Assembly (NCBI GenBank): GCA_025455505.1 | Contig: JALOMK010000110.1 | Coordinates: forward strand, 1 to 7,264 | Origin: Bacteroidales bacterium | GTDB lineage: Bacteria; Bacteroidota; Bacteroidia; Bacteroidales; VadinHA17 | Reading direction: 5' to 3' | Length of the DNA: 7,264 nt | Shown here: piece after piece, positions 1 through 7,253 of the stretch | How positions within the stretch are numbered: the first letter of the stretch is position 1 | Layout of the letters: the number at the start of each line of letters is the position of its first letter | Program-made: the position numbers and the translations under genes | The notes under the pieces: generated by a model | What the model saw: only the letters and a program-made list of their open reading frames with translations | Told to the model about the DNA's origin: nothing | The model's database searches: none

Positions 1-2886
1 ACTGTCTTCGTAAACAGCATTGCAGCTGTTCAGGAAACCTACATCATAGAATCCCTCATTTATGAAGGGATTAATAGTAAAATAACCTACCCTGAACGAA
101 GTAAGGTTCTGGAAAAAGTGGGTTCCCTGGCTTGGGTCGATCCTGTAATTCTTTAGTCCCGATTCAATTATAATCCTGGCTGCCGAAATCTGGGGCCATT
201 TTACAGGTATCCCCAGCCATGGGTCGGTAGATCCCCATCTGCCGGGCCCTACAAGGACATAGCATGATCCCTCCCTGGCAAATAGAGCGTTTATCTTCTC
301 TATTCCGGCTGCCACATTTTTGTTGTTTGCAGCATTGAACGATTCAGGCTTAACATAAATTAGGTCATGAATTCCCTTGAAGATGCCATTCCCCAGGGCC
401 GACTCCGAATAAATTATTGTCTGCTCCCTTGTTATTTTATCAAGATTTATTGACTGTGTTTCTTCTGTATGAACTATTGGCCTGATCTGCAAGAAATTAA
501 ATATTTTTGGCATGCCGGGCGGAGTCTCAAGGTTGCATGCAAATTCTATCTCGACAGGATTGTTCATTTCCTTCTGTCCAAGTTCAAGGAGCGTGCTTAA
601 TATTTCTGCAAGCGGAAACTTTTTGTGCTGAAGGATGCCGGAGAATGTTATTAAACGCGGACCAGGGTGAATTATCCCGTCCCTGAGCATATTGTTGTTG
701 CGGTCGTAGGTTGAGGCAATTATCTTCATTGCAGCCTCATTGTCAATCTCCTTTATGCTCTTGGTAAGGATATTTACACCATCGTCAGTCGAAGGCACAA
801 AACTTCCAATATTGAGGTCGAGAGCGCAGAATTCCTTTTGTGTATCCCTGAGTGCTGATTCAGGTGATGAAAGCTGCAGTATTTTACGGGGATGCCTTGG
901 TGAGAATCGAAGAGAAATGCCTCCTTCAACAATAAGCTTGCCGAGACCAAATGCTATGTTTACTATTCCATCCTCGGCTTTCTCTGATCCTATGGGATAA
1001 TAGTTTATCGATCGCGCAACTCCGGAGAGGGTTGGATAATACATGTCGCCGTGCGTATTACCGCAAACCTCCTGAAGTATGATCCCCATTTTTTCCTCAT
1101 CGATCACATTTGAAGTAGCGGTCATGTAAGCTTTGCTGTCGCGATAATATACCGATGCATAGACCTCCTTAATAGCGTCAGCAAGCATCTTGACCATGAG
1201 CTTGTTATCGGCTATCCTGGGGATCATGTAGGTTGAATATATGCCTGCAAAGGGCTGATAATGTGAATCTTCAAGCTTGCTTGACGACCTTACTGCTATT
1301 GGCACATTTCGTGAAACCGACAGGAAGGCATAGAAATCCTGGTAAACGTGACCGGGGAGTTCAGCATTTATGAACCTGTTGAGAATTTCATCATCTGACA
1401 AATCTGAAAGAGCCACTGAGTACAGGTTATTCTGGTCCATGAACTCGTCAAAGATGTCGGTGCTCAGAACAACTGTCCGCGGTATTGTAATAAGAACATC
1501 GGGAAACATGTTGAAGAGCTTGTGATTTTTTATCACGCTGTTTATAAAGGCAAGCCCCCGTGCCTTTCCTCCTATGGATCCTTCGCCTATTCTTGAGAAT
1601 ATCTGGTATTCGTCAAAGCTTGTCTTATCGAATTTTGCAATAACTCCCCTGCCCTTACCCAGTCTGAAACTTGAGATCGCCACATAAAGGAAGCGCCTCA
1701 TTTCGCTCAGCGATTCGAAGTCCTCCTTCCTGATATACTTGAACATCTGTGCCACCGGGAAGAGAGCCCTGGCATTCAGCCATTTCGAGAAGTGGTTTCG
1801 TGAGGCATGATACTCGAGGGAGTTATCCGGCACACTTAGTATCTTCTGCTGGAGGCTTTGCAGGTCTGTGGCTATTGCAATAGGCTCAAGCGTATCGGGA
1901 TTTCTGAATACAAAGGGGCCGAATGCAAGATTCTGGATTATGAAATTCCTAAGTTCAAGGGACAGCGACTTGGAATACTTGTTAATAAAACCGGCCCCCA
2001 GTTCTTCGGCTATTCGTTTATGCCTGGTGCTTGAGGACTGGATAAGGAAAGGGACCTTGTCGTCATCTGCCATTACAACCTTGCACAGCTCTATTCCTGC
2101 ATTCTCGTCGTTGACACCATCGCGCCTGTAACTGATATCGGATATTACGCCAAGTACGTTGTATTTGTACTTGTTGTAAAGGTCCACCGCATCGTTGAAA
2201 TTATTTGCCAGAAGGATCTTGGGTCGTCCTCTCATTTTAAGCATCCTCTGGTGCTCATTCAGTGCTTCCCTCTGGAAATCGAGAGACTGCATGAGGATAA
2301 TCCTGTAAATATTGGGAAGGTAAGTCGAAATATACCTGATCGAGTTTTCGACAAGGATAATGGCCTGAACTCCGATATGCTCTATATCAAAGTCGGCATT
2401 CATCTTATCCTCAATGAGTTTTATTATTGCAAGAATAAGCGATGCGTCGCCTAGCCAGCAAAAAACATAATCGATGGCCGAGAGGTCTTCTCCTTCAAGG
2501 CGCATCGAGACTTCCCGTGAAAAATAAGTGAGGACTACAATGGGAATATGACTGTAGCGATCCTTTATTTTTTTTGCAAGGCCGAACACGTCCGACCCTT
2601 TAAGGCTGAGCATCGAAATTACAAGGTCAACATTCCCGGCGCTGAGTATCCTGAATGCATCCTCCTCATTGTCGGTCTGGATGAAATTAGGCGGATAACG
2701 GAGGTTCAGTGAAGCATATTCATTGAAGATCTGTTCATCGATGCGCCCGTCCTCCTCGAGCATGTAATTGTCATAGTTGCTGCAAATCACAAGCACCCTG
2801 TGAATGCGCTTCTGCATAAGCAGATCGAAAGAGGTATCGGTAAAATCATACTTCTGAAGGTCCGGTATACCGTCGATCGTGCTCAT
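1..2886 (-). CDS. PEP-synthase-like ATP-grasp protein with two N-terminal receiver-like domains (3' end beyond the window)
   Basis: One uninterrupted minus-strand frame of 962 codons runs from ATG at 2886 to base 1 with no stop, so the C-terminus is missing. TAA lies two codons upstream in frame, so this is the first possible ATG. Domains as read: a receiver-like fold at about 28-155; a second at 221-318; a mostly helical linker at 330-425; a PPDK_N/PEP-synthase ATP-grasp domain at 426-803; then an extra domain from 804. ATP-grasp marks are GSIGGKARGL (436-445), AVRSSSKLED (531-540), ILQEV (603-607), SGVAR (621-625), FGLGK (646-650), VEIEF (778-782) and LQIRP (799-803). From family knowledge, these bind ATP and help phosphorylate a swivelling histidine in PEP synthase. 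No histidine-swivel motif or C-terminal PEP/pyruvate barrel is visible, so canonical PEP synthase activity is doubtful. The gene follows korB by 6 nt, implying co-expression. The family is confident; substrate and function are unknown. Confidence 0.9.
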   Translation of the reverse strand, partial: MSTIDGIPDLQKYDFTDTSFDLLMQKRIHRVLVICSNYDNYMLEEDGRIDEQIFNEYASLNLRYPPNFIQTDNEEDAFRILSAGNVDLVISMLSLKGSDVFGLAKKIKDRYSHIPIVVLTYFSREVSMRLEGEDLSAIDYVFCWLGDASLILAIIKLIEDKMNADFDIEHIGVQAIILVENSIRYISTYLPNIYRIILMQSLDFQREALNEHQRMLKMRGRPKILLANNFNDAVDLYNKYKYNVLGVISDISYRRDGVNDENAGIELCKVVMADDDKVPFLIQSSSTRHKRIAEELGAGFINKYSKSLSLELRNFIIQNLAFGPFVFRNPDTLEPIAIATDLQSLQQKILSVPDNSLEYHASRNHFSKWLNARALFPVAQMFKYIRKEDFESLSEMRRFLYVAISSFRLGKGRGVIAKFDKTSFDEYQIFSRIGEGSIGGKARGLAFINSVIKNHKLFNMFPDVLITIPRTVVLSTDIFDEFMDQNNLYSVALSDLSDDEILNRFINAELPGHVYQDFYAFLSVSRNVPIAVRSSSKLEDSHYQPFAGIYSTYMIPRIADNKLMVKMLADAIKEVYASVYYRDSKAYMTATSNVIDEEKMGIILQEVCGNTHGDMYYPTLSGVARSINYYPIGSEKAEDGIVNIAFGLGKLIVEGGISLRFSPRHPRKILQLSSPESALRDTQKEFCALDLNIGSFVPSTDDGVNILTKSIKEIDNEAAMKIIASTYDRNNNMLRDGIIHPGPRLITFSGILQHKKFPLAEILSTLLELGQKEMNNPVEIEFACNLETPPGMPKIFNFLQIRPIVHTEETQSINLDKITREQTIIYSESALGNGIFKGIHDLIYVKPESFNAANNKNVAAGIEKINALFAREGSCYVLVGPGRWGSTDPWLGIPVKWPQISAARIIIESGLKNYRIDPSQGTHFFQNLTSFRVGYFTINPFINEGFYDVGFLNSCNAVYEDS

Positions 2887-2892
2887 TCCTTA

Positions 2893-3912
2893 TCACACTT
2901 TCCAGGTCGAACCGCTACGCAGGAGATCGTCCATGCATTTAATGGGCGATTGTTCGCTTATCATCTTTATCTGTTCCTCAACCAGTTTTTCATAGGTAGG
3001 CCCCGGAACTGCCCTGATTATACCGAGGGCAACAGGGTATTCAGGATACCTCATATTTGCAAGCATGTACTGAATCCCGGGGTTTGGTTCGGTAGCATCA
3101 TGTACAAGAAGACTGTCCTTCGTGACTCCGTTCTCGCCGATTGTTACAACCTTAAGCTTGAGACCTTCAAGAACAAGACCTTTGTCGCTGTCCTTGCCGA
3201 AGATCATGGGCTGTCCCTGCCTGAGAACTATCGTCCTGTCGTCGCGGACTTCCTTGCCTGTAACAACATCATGTACCCCGTCGTTGAATATCACACAGTT
3301 CTGAAGGACTTCAACAACCGATGTGCCATTGTGTTTTTCAGCCTCAGTATAGATCTGGGTTGAGAGTGCAATGTTGGTGTCTACGGTTCTGGCAAAGAAC
3401 TTGCCCCTGGCCCCGATTACAAGTTCCCCGACAGAGAAGGGCTCCTCAACGGTTCCGAAAGGAGAGGTCTTTGTTACCAGTCCATGATGTGAAGTTGGCG
3501 AATACTGTCCCTTTGTGAGGCCGTAAATCTCGTTGTTGAAAAGGAGAATGTTTATATCAATATTCCTTCGGACAACATGGATAAAATGGTTTCCCCCGAT
3601 TGCCAGGGCGTCGCCGTCGCCAGTGATCTGCCAGACAGATAACTCCGGATTGGCAGTCTTGAGCCCTGATGCTATTGCAGAGGCCCTGCCATGAATTCCA
3701 TGAAAACCATAGGTATCCATATAATACGGAAACCTCGATGAACAGCCAATGCCTGAGACAAATGCAAATTTTTCCTTTGGTATTCCCATCTCAGCGAGTG
3801 CGCGCTGGACCGAACTGAGAACTGCATGGTCGCCACAACCGGGGCACCATCTGACCTCCTGGTCGCTTTTGAAATCCTTGGCTGTATATTTTGTTGCAAC
3901 TGAATCATCCAT
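2893..3912 (-). CDS. korB: 2-oxoglutarate:ferredoxin oxidoreductase, beta subunit (KorB)
   Basis: This 339-residue cytoplasmic subunit carries thiamine pyrophosphate and one [4Fe-4S] cluster. With KorA it converts 2-oxoglutarate, CoA and oxidised ferredoxin to succinyl-CoA, CO2 and reduced ferredoxin, or the reverse. WCPGCGDH gives Cys23 and Cys26; Cys57 (GIGCSSR) and Cys206 (LQNCVIF) complete a four-cysteine set whose spacing matches the cluster ligands of archaeal two-subunit 2-oxoacid:ferredoxin oxidoreductases. The TPP/Mg motif is GDGD at 98-101 followed by NNEIYGLTKGQYSPTS at 126-141. No extra ferredoxin domain is present, so a separate ferredoxin must accept the electrons. ATG at 3912 lies 1 nt after the korA stop, which implies translational coupling. 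The length is normal for the family. 2-Oxoglutarate is the usual substrate of this subfamily, but related enzymes accept other 2-oxoacids and the sequence alone does not fix specificity. Confidence 0.95.
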   Translation of the reverse strand: MDDSVATKYTAKDFKSDQEVRWCPGCGDHAVLSSVQRALAEMGIPKEKFAFVSGIGCSSRFPYYMDTYGFHGIHGRASAIASGLKTANPELSVWQITGDGDALAIGGNHFIHVVRRNIDINILLFNNEIYGLTKGQYSPTSHHGLVTKTSPFGTVEEPFSVGELVIGARGKFFARTVDTNIALSTQIYTEAEKHNGTSVVEVLQNCVIFNDGVHDVVTGKEVRDDRTIVLRQGQPMIFGKDSDKGLVLEGLKLKVVTIGENGVTKDSLLVHDATEPNPGIQYMLANMRYPEYPVALGIIRAVPGPTYEKLVEEQIKMISEQSPIKCMDDLLRSGSTWKV

Positions 3913-3913
3913 C

Positions 3914-5761
3914 TTATTTTTCCTCCAGCAGTTTAATGCATTTTTCCTTTATATCATTTATTGTAAACGGAATACCCTGAACCTTGTTTATCTGTTCATA
4001 TGAAAATTCCTGGAAGTTCATTCTCAGGTAGTTGGCAAACTGTCCCAGGTTAAGCTCACAAACAACAAGAGTTTTGAACCTGTTGAACACATCCCTCACA
4101 TTTGAAGGCATAGGATTTAAATAATTGAAGTTTACAAGGCTTACCTTCCGGCCTTCGGCCTGCATTTCCCTAACGGCTGTAATAAGGTAACCGTAGGAAC
4201 CACCCCACCCGATAACAAGAAGTTCTCCTTCAGGAGCGCCTTCAATCTTAAGATCAGGCACCTCGCTGACTACCCTGGCAACCTTTTCAGCCCTGAGTTT
4301 AACCATATATTCATGGTTCTCAGGAACGTAAGAAACGGTTCCCTTATCTGTCTTTTCAAGACCGCCTATCCTGTGTTCAAGCCCTGGCGTTCCGGGAATA
4401 GCCCAGAAACGCGAAAGTTTCTTTTCGTCACGTTTATAGGGGTAATATGGCTGATCCCCGTTTTTAACAGCGTACGGAGGCCTGATTTCAGGCAGGTCCT
4501 TCATTTGAGGGATCCTCCATGGTTCCATCCCGTTTGCAAGGTAGCTGTCTGTAAGCAGCAGCACCGGGGTCATGTGTTCAAGGGCAATCCTGGCGGCTTC
4601 AAAGGCAAAATGGAAGCAATCTGAAGGAGTGCTTGATGCTATCACTACAACAGGACATTCACCGTTACGACCATATATTGCCTGCATAAGGTCGGCCTGT
4701 TCCGTTTTTGTGGGAAGGCCTGTTGAGGGTCCCCCTCTCTGAACATTGATTACTACGATAGGCAATTCAGCCATAACGGCCAGGCCGATTGCTTCGGATT
4801 TCAGTGCAAGGCCGGGGCCCGATGTTGATGTCACTGCAAGGTTACCCGCGAAGCTTGCACCAAGTGCCGTGCATATGCCGGCTATTTCATCTTCGGCCTG
4901 GAAGCTCTTAACCCCAAGGTCCTTCCTTGCTGCCAGCTCCTCGAGGATGCTTGTTGCAGGAGTTATCGGGTAAGAACCTATGAAAAGTTTCAGCCCGGCC
5001 TTTTCTGCGGCAGCCATCAATCCCCAGGCAGTGGCGGCATTACCGCTGATATTTCTGTAGGTTCCGGATGCAATGTCAGCAGGAAGTATTTTATAAACAG
5101 GAGTAAGCGCTTCTATTGTTTCAGCATAATAATATCCTGAGCGGAGGGCTATCTTGTTTGCTTCGGCGATTACTGGTTTGCTTTTGAATTTCTTGTCGAA
5201 GTATTCCTCGGTATAGTCAAGCTTCCGGTCAAAAAGCCAGTAGACCATTCCCAGGGCAAACATATTTTTTGTCCTGAGCACATTTTTGGGATCGAGGCCA
5301 AGGTCTTTAAGTGCTTCTTTTACCATTGAGGAGATGGGTGCCGCAATAATGTTGCAGGCATCAAGTTTCTCCTCCTGTACAGGATCTTTTTCATAGCCTG
5401 CCTTTTCAATATTCTTATCGGTAAAATTATCAGCGTCATAAATAAGGGTTCCTCCCGGCTTGATCCACCTGGCATTTGCCTTGACGGCGGCAGGGTTCAT
5501 TGCCACAAGCACATCTGAAAAATCGCCGGGCATATTAATTTCCGAATGCCCGAGATGCACCTGGAAGCCGGAAACACCGCCAACAGTACCTTGTGGTGCA
5601 CGTATTTCGGCAGGATAGTCGGGGAATGTGGAGATATCATTTCCGAACAATGCGGCTGTATCGGAAAACAGAGTACCTGTAAGCTGCATCCCGTCGCCCG
5701 AATCACCCGAGAATCTGATTACGACAGCCTCCCTTTCGAGGACTTTTGTTTTTTTGGCCAT
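3914..5761 (-). CDS. korA: 2-oxoglutarate:ferredoxin oxidoreductase, alpha subunit (gamma-alpha fusion, KorA)
   Basis: A 615-residue cytoplasmic subunit with the gamma domain first (about 10-200; GDSGDGMQLTG at 19-29) and the alpha domain after it (from about 240). The alpha domain shows YPITP at 264-268, the 2-oxoacid-binding loop of this family; FQAEDE at 287-292; TSTSGPGLALKSEAIG at 311-326; and QRGGPSTGLPTKTEQADL at 341-358. A transketolase C-terminal-like part follows (LLVIGWGGSYG, 514-524). With KorB it makes the two-subunit enzyme linking 2-oxoglutarate and succinyl-CoA to ferredoxin, as used in anaerobic partial or reductive TCA metabolism. The frame stays open upstream to a TTG at 5824, giving 636 residues, but that TTG is inside the proposed promoter box. 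ATG at 5761 places the conserved gamma-domain start about 18 residues in, as expected, so I chose it. It is the first gene of the korA-korB-ATP-grasp unit. Substrate choice is inferred from family. Confidence 0.95.
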   Translation of the reverse strand: MAKKTKVLEREAVVIRFSGDSGDGMQLTGTLFSDTAALFGNDISTFPDYPAEIRAPQGTVGGVSGFQVHLGHSEINMPGDFSDVLVAMNPAAVKANARWIKPGGTLIYDADNFTDKNIEKAGYEKDPVQEEKLDACNIIAAPISSMVKEALKDLGLDPKNVLRTKNMFALGMVYWLFDRKLDYTEEYFDKKFKSKPVIAEANKIALRSGYYYAETIEALTPVYKILPADIASGTYRNISGNAATAWGLMAAAEKAGLKLFIGSYPITPATSILEELAARKDLGVKSFQAEDEIAGICTALGASFAGNLAVTSTSGPGLALKSEAIGLAVMAELPIVVINVQRGGPSTGLPTKTEQADLMQAIYGRNGECPVVVIASSTPSDCFHFAFEAARIALEHMTPVLLLTDSYLANGMEPWRIPQMKDLPEIRPPYAVKNGDQPYYPYKRDEKKLSRFWAIPGTPGLEHRIGGLEKTDKGTVSYVPENHEYMVKLRAEKVARVVSEVPDLKIEGAPEGELLVIGWGGSYGYLITAVREMQAEGRKVSLVNFNYLNPMPSNVRDVFNRFKTLVVCELNLGQFANYLRMNFQEFSYEQINKVQGIPFTINDIKEKCIKLLEEK

Positions 5762-5892
5762 TGATAACTGTATTGTTTTGTTTAAATGAGAAACACCGGA
5801 GATGAATGAGTGTTCATTATACAAAAGTAAAAGATAATAGGGTGCAAAATCAGTTATAACAGATGATTATGCAATGATATTGATCATATTTT
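5762..5892. other. AT-rich intergenic gap between murI and korA
   Basis: This is the largest non-coding stretch in the window at 131 bp. It holds the candidate korA promoter (5822-5849), the korA leader, an 8-bp perfect palindrome GTTATAAC (5853-5860) just upstream of the -33-like element, and a weak 5-bp inverted repeat (5874-5878 with 5883-5887). I see no GC-rich hairpin followed by a T-run, so no intrinsic terminator for murI is supported. I also see no riboswitch-like structure or small ORF of note. Confidence 0.6.
5822..5849 (-). promoter_or_regulatory. Candidate Bacteroidota-type promoter for korA
   Basis: Read on the minus strand, TACTTTTG (5829 down to 5822) matches the Bacteroidota -7 consensus TAnnTTTG exactly. 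TTTTG (5849 down to 5845) could be the -33 element. The spacer is 15 nt, shorter than the usual 19-21, so the upstream element is the weaker half. Transcription would begin near 5815, leaving a leader of roughly 55 nt before ATG 5761 and excluding the TTG at 5824 as a start codon. The site lies in the only sizeable gene-free gap of the window, just upstream of a three-gene unit. Confidence 0.5.
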
Positions 5893-6693
5893 TCAGCACC
5901 AGATATCTGCCTTCCTCAGATTGATGTCGCGTTCGAAAAACATCCGTGCGATCTTCTCGAAATACTCAGTGTAATCCGATACGAAAAACATGTCAGATAC
6001 ACTTCCGGAATCGTTCAGAATCTGTTTCTTCTCGAGAGTATCACGGAGTATCATCGCAACTATCCTGCCCGAGTCTATAATCTCAGTGTTGAAATTGAAT
6101 ATTTTGCTGATCTGGTTTTTTATAATCGGATAGTGGGTGCATCCCAGGATGAGGGCCTCGATTCCGGAGAGAGAACCGCCTGAAAGATAGGTCCTGAGAA
6201 TTGCATTGCTGATATCATCGAATATAAAACCCTCCTCTATCATGGGCACAAGCAAAGGGGTTGCCATCGAGACTACCGTTGTTCCCGGAGATGACTGGCA
6301 TATTTTTGACTCATATGTGCCTGAACTGATTGTTCTTTTTGTACCTATCACCCCAAGCCTCCTGAAACCCCGTGTTGAAACATATTGGACCACGGGATCA
6401 ATTACATCGAGCAGGATTACCTTGCTTCCGAAATCGCGGGTAAGCTGTTCAAAGGCTGAAGATGAGGCTGAATTACATGCAACGAGCACTACCTTGGCAT
6501 CATGTTCAAGAAGGAATTCAGTGATCTTTACGGAATAAAAAGCAATTGCCTCCGCCGACTTATCGCCATAGGGCAGGTGAGCCGTATCGCCAAAATATAC
6601 AATACTTTCCCCAGGAAGAATCTGTTTAATTGCGTGAGCTACAGTAAGACCGCCCACGCCTGAATCGAATATCCCTATGGGCCGCTGTTTCAC
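5893..6693 (-). CDS. murI: Glutamate racemase
   Basis: This 266-residue cytoplasmic enzyme interconverts L- and D-glutamate without a cofactor, supplying D-glutamate for peptidoglycan stem peptides. The N-terminal signature PIGIFDSGVGGLTV contains Asp10. The two catalytic cysteines are Cys73 in VACNSAS and Cys185 in GCTHYP, with His187 beside the second. YFGDTAHLPYG (33-43) is also typical. Length and motif spacing are those of active family members, and nothing appears damaged. The start is GTG at 6693, which places the signature at its usual distance from the N-terminus; no ATG fits better. It begins 3 nt after the ompH stop, so it is very likely co-transcribed with that gene. This matches the common Bacteroidota arrangement in which murI follows bamA and ompH genes. 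The gene ends in TGA with no clear hairpin terminator after it. Confidence 0.97.
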   Translation of the reverse strand: MKQRPIGIFDSGVGGLTVAHAIKQILPGESIVYFGDTAHLPYGDKSAEAIAFYSVKITEFLLEHDAKVVLVACNSASSSAFEQLTRDFGSKVILLDVIDPVVQYVSTRGFRRLGVIGTKRTISSGTYESKICQSSPGTTVVSMATPLLVPMIEEGFIFDDISNAILRTYLSGGSLSGIEALILGCTHYPIIKNQISKIFNFNTEIIDSGRIVAMILRDTLEKKQILNDSGSVSDMFFVSDYTEYFEKIARMFFERDINLRKADIWC

Positions 6694-6696
6694 AGT

Positions 6697-7227
6697 TTAT
6701 TTCAGGCCAAGCTTTGCCTTGGCAAGTGTCATGATGTTTGTACTTTTGCTTTCATCGAAATACACAAGGGGAGTTCCCTGTCCTATGTTGAAAACATAAA
6801 CAAACCCGTTTTCCTTTCCAACAGCCTCTATGGCCTTGTCAACTTTTGCAACTACAGGCTGGAAAAGCTCTACCTGCTTGTTCTGATAGTTTTCCTGGGC
6901 ACTCTGCTGGAACTCCTGAATTTTCCTGTTCATATCAATAAGTTCCTGCTGCTTTGTCTGCTTCACAAGGTCGGTAAGATTCTTTTCCTCCTTCTGGTAC
7001 TGGTCACTCTTGTTATTGAGTTCCACCTGCATAAGCTCCATATAGTTTACAAGTTCCTTCTGGTATTTCTCGAGTTGTACCCTGGCAGAGTCAAAATCGG
7101 GGAGTGCCTGTATCAGTTCATCCTTGTTGATATGACCGAATTTCGGTGCCTGGGCTGAAGCCACATTTCCTGCGATTAAAACAATTACTATAAACGACAC
7201 AATGCCAGCTAATCTTTTCATATTCAT
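6697..7227 (-). CDS. ompH: OmpH/Skp-family periplasmic chaperone
   Basis: A small exported protein of 176 residues from ATG 7227, or 174 from ATG 7221. The N-terminus has a Lys-Arg pair, a hydrophobic run (GIVSFIVIVLIAG) and an ASA-type signal peptidase I site at about residue 25, so it should be periplasmic. The mature part begins with KFGHINKDELIQALPDF, the usual OmpH opening that contributes to the trimer base. About 75 residues rich in Lys, Glu, Gln and Asn follow, with heptad-like spacing (about 48-122) expected to form the coiled-coil tentacles. A conserved C-terminal strand region then carries GFVYVFN and PLVYFDESKSTNIM. Family members hold unfolded outer-membrane proteins before insertion by the BAM complex. 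The frame extends to a TTG at 7248, but the Lys-Arg signal start favours the ATGs. Placement before murI suggests the bamA-ompH-murI cluster; bamA itself is outside the window. Confidence 0.92.
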   Translation of the reverse strand: MNMKRLAGIVSFIVIVLIAGNVASAQAPKFGHINKDELIQALPDFDSARVQLEKYQKELVNYMELMQVELNNKSDQYQKEEKNLTDLVKQTKQQELIDMNRKIQEFQQSAQENYQNKQVELFQPVVAKVDKAIEAVGKENGFVYVFNIGQGTPLVYFDESKSTNIMTLAKAKLGLK

Positions 7228-7245
7228 ATTATTTAACGTTTTTTG

Positions 7246-7253
7246 CAAAAATA
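7246..7253 (-). promoter_or_regulatory. Possible -7 box upstream of ompH
   Basis: The minus strand reads TATTTTTG, an exact fit to TAnnTTTG, 18 nt before ATG 7227. The matching -33 element would fall outside the window, so it cannot be tested. The leader would be only about 10-15 nt. The surroundings are AT-rich, so a chance match is plausible, and ompH may be read through from an upstream bam gene. Confidence 0.25.

Noticed and set aside
740..2454. Several plus-strand open frames of 67-87 codons in the left third of the window.
   Set aside because: All lie opposite the continuous 962-codon minus-strand frame, whose ATP-grasp motifs are in order. The proteins look like random translation of the complementary strand.
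1..2886. The left 2.9 kb as a non-coding or pseudogene-rich region.
   Set aside because: The minus strand reads through without a stop from ATG 2886 to base 1. It only looks empty if a stop codon inside the window is required.
1..2886. A genuine PEP synthase (ppsA) call for the third gene.
   Set aside because: Only the ATP-grasp half matches. No swivel histidine motif or PEP/pyruvate barrel is visible in 962 residues, and two receiver-like modules are added.
2800..3363. A 187-codon plus-strand open frame opposite korB and the start of the third gene.
   Set aside because: It lies antisense to korB, which has all family motifs, and to the third gene's N-terminus. Its own protein has no recognisable domain and it has no promoter or spacing pattern.
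5850..5892. An intrinsic terminator after murI.
   Set aside because: Only a 5-bp AT-rich inverted repeat (5874-5878 with 5883-5887) is present, without a following T-run on the transcript, so it does not support a terminator.
6206..6538. A 110-codon plus-strand open frame opposite murI.
   Set aside because: It is the complement of a fully intact glutamate racemase gene and shows no features of its own.
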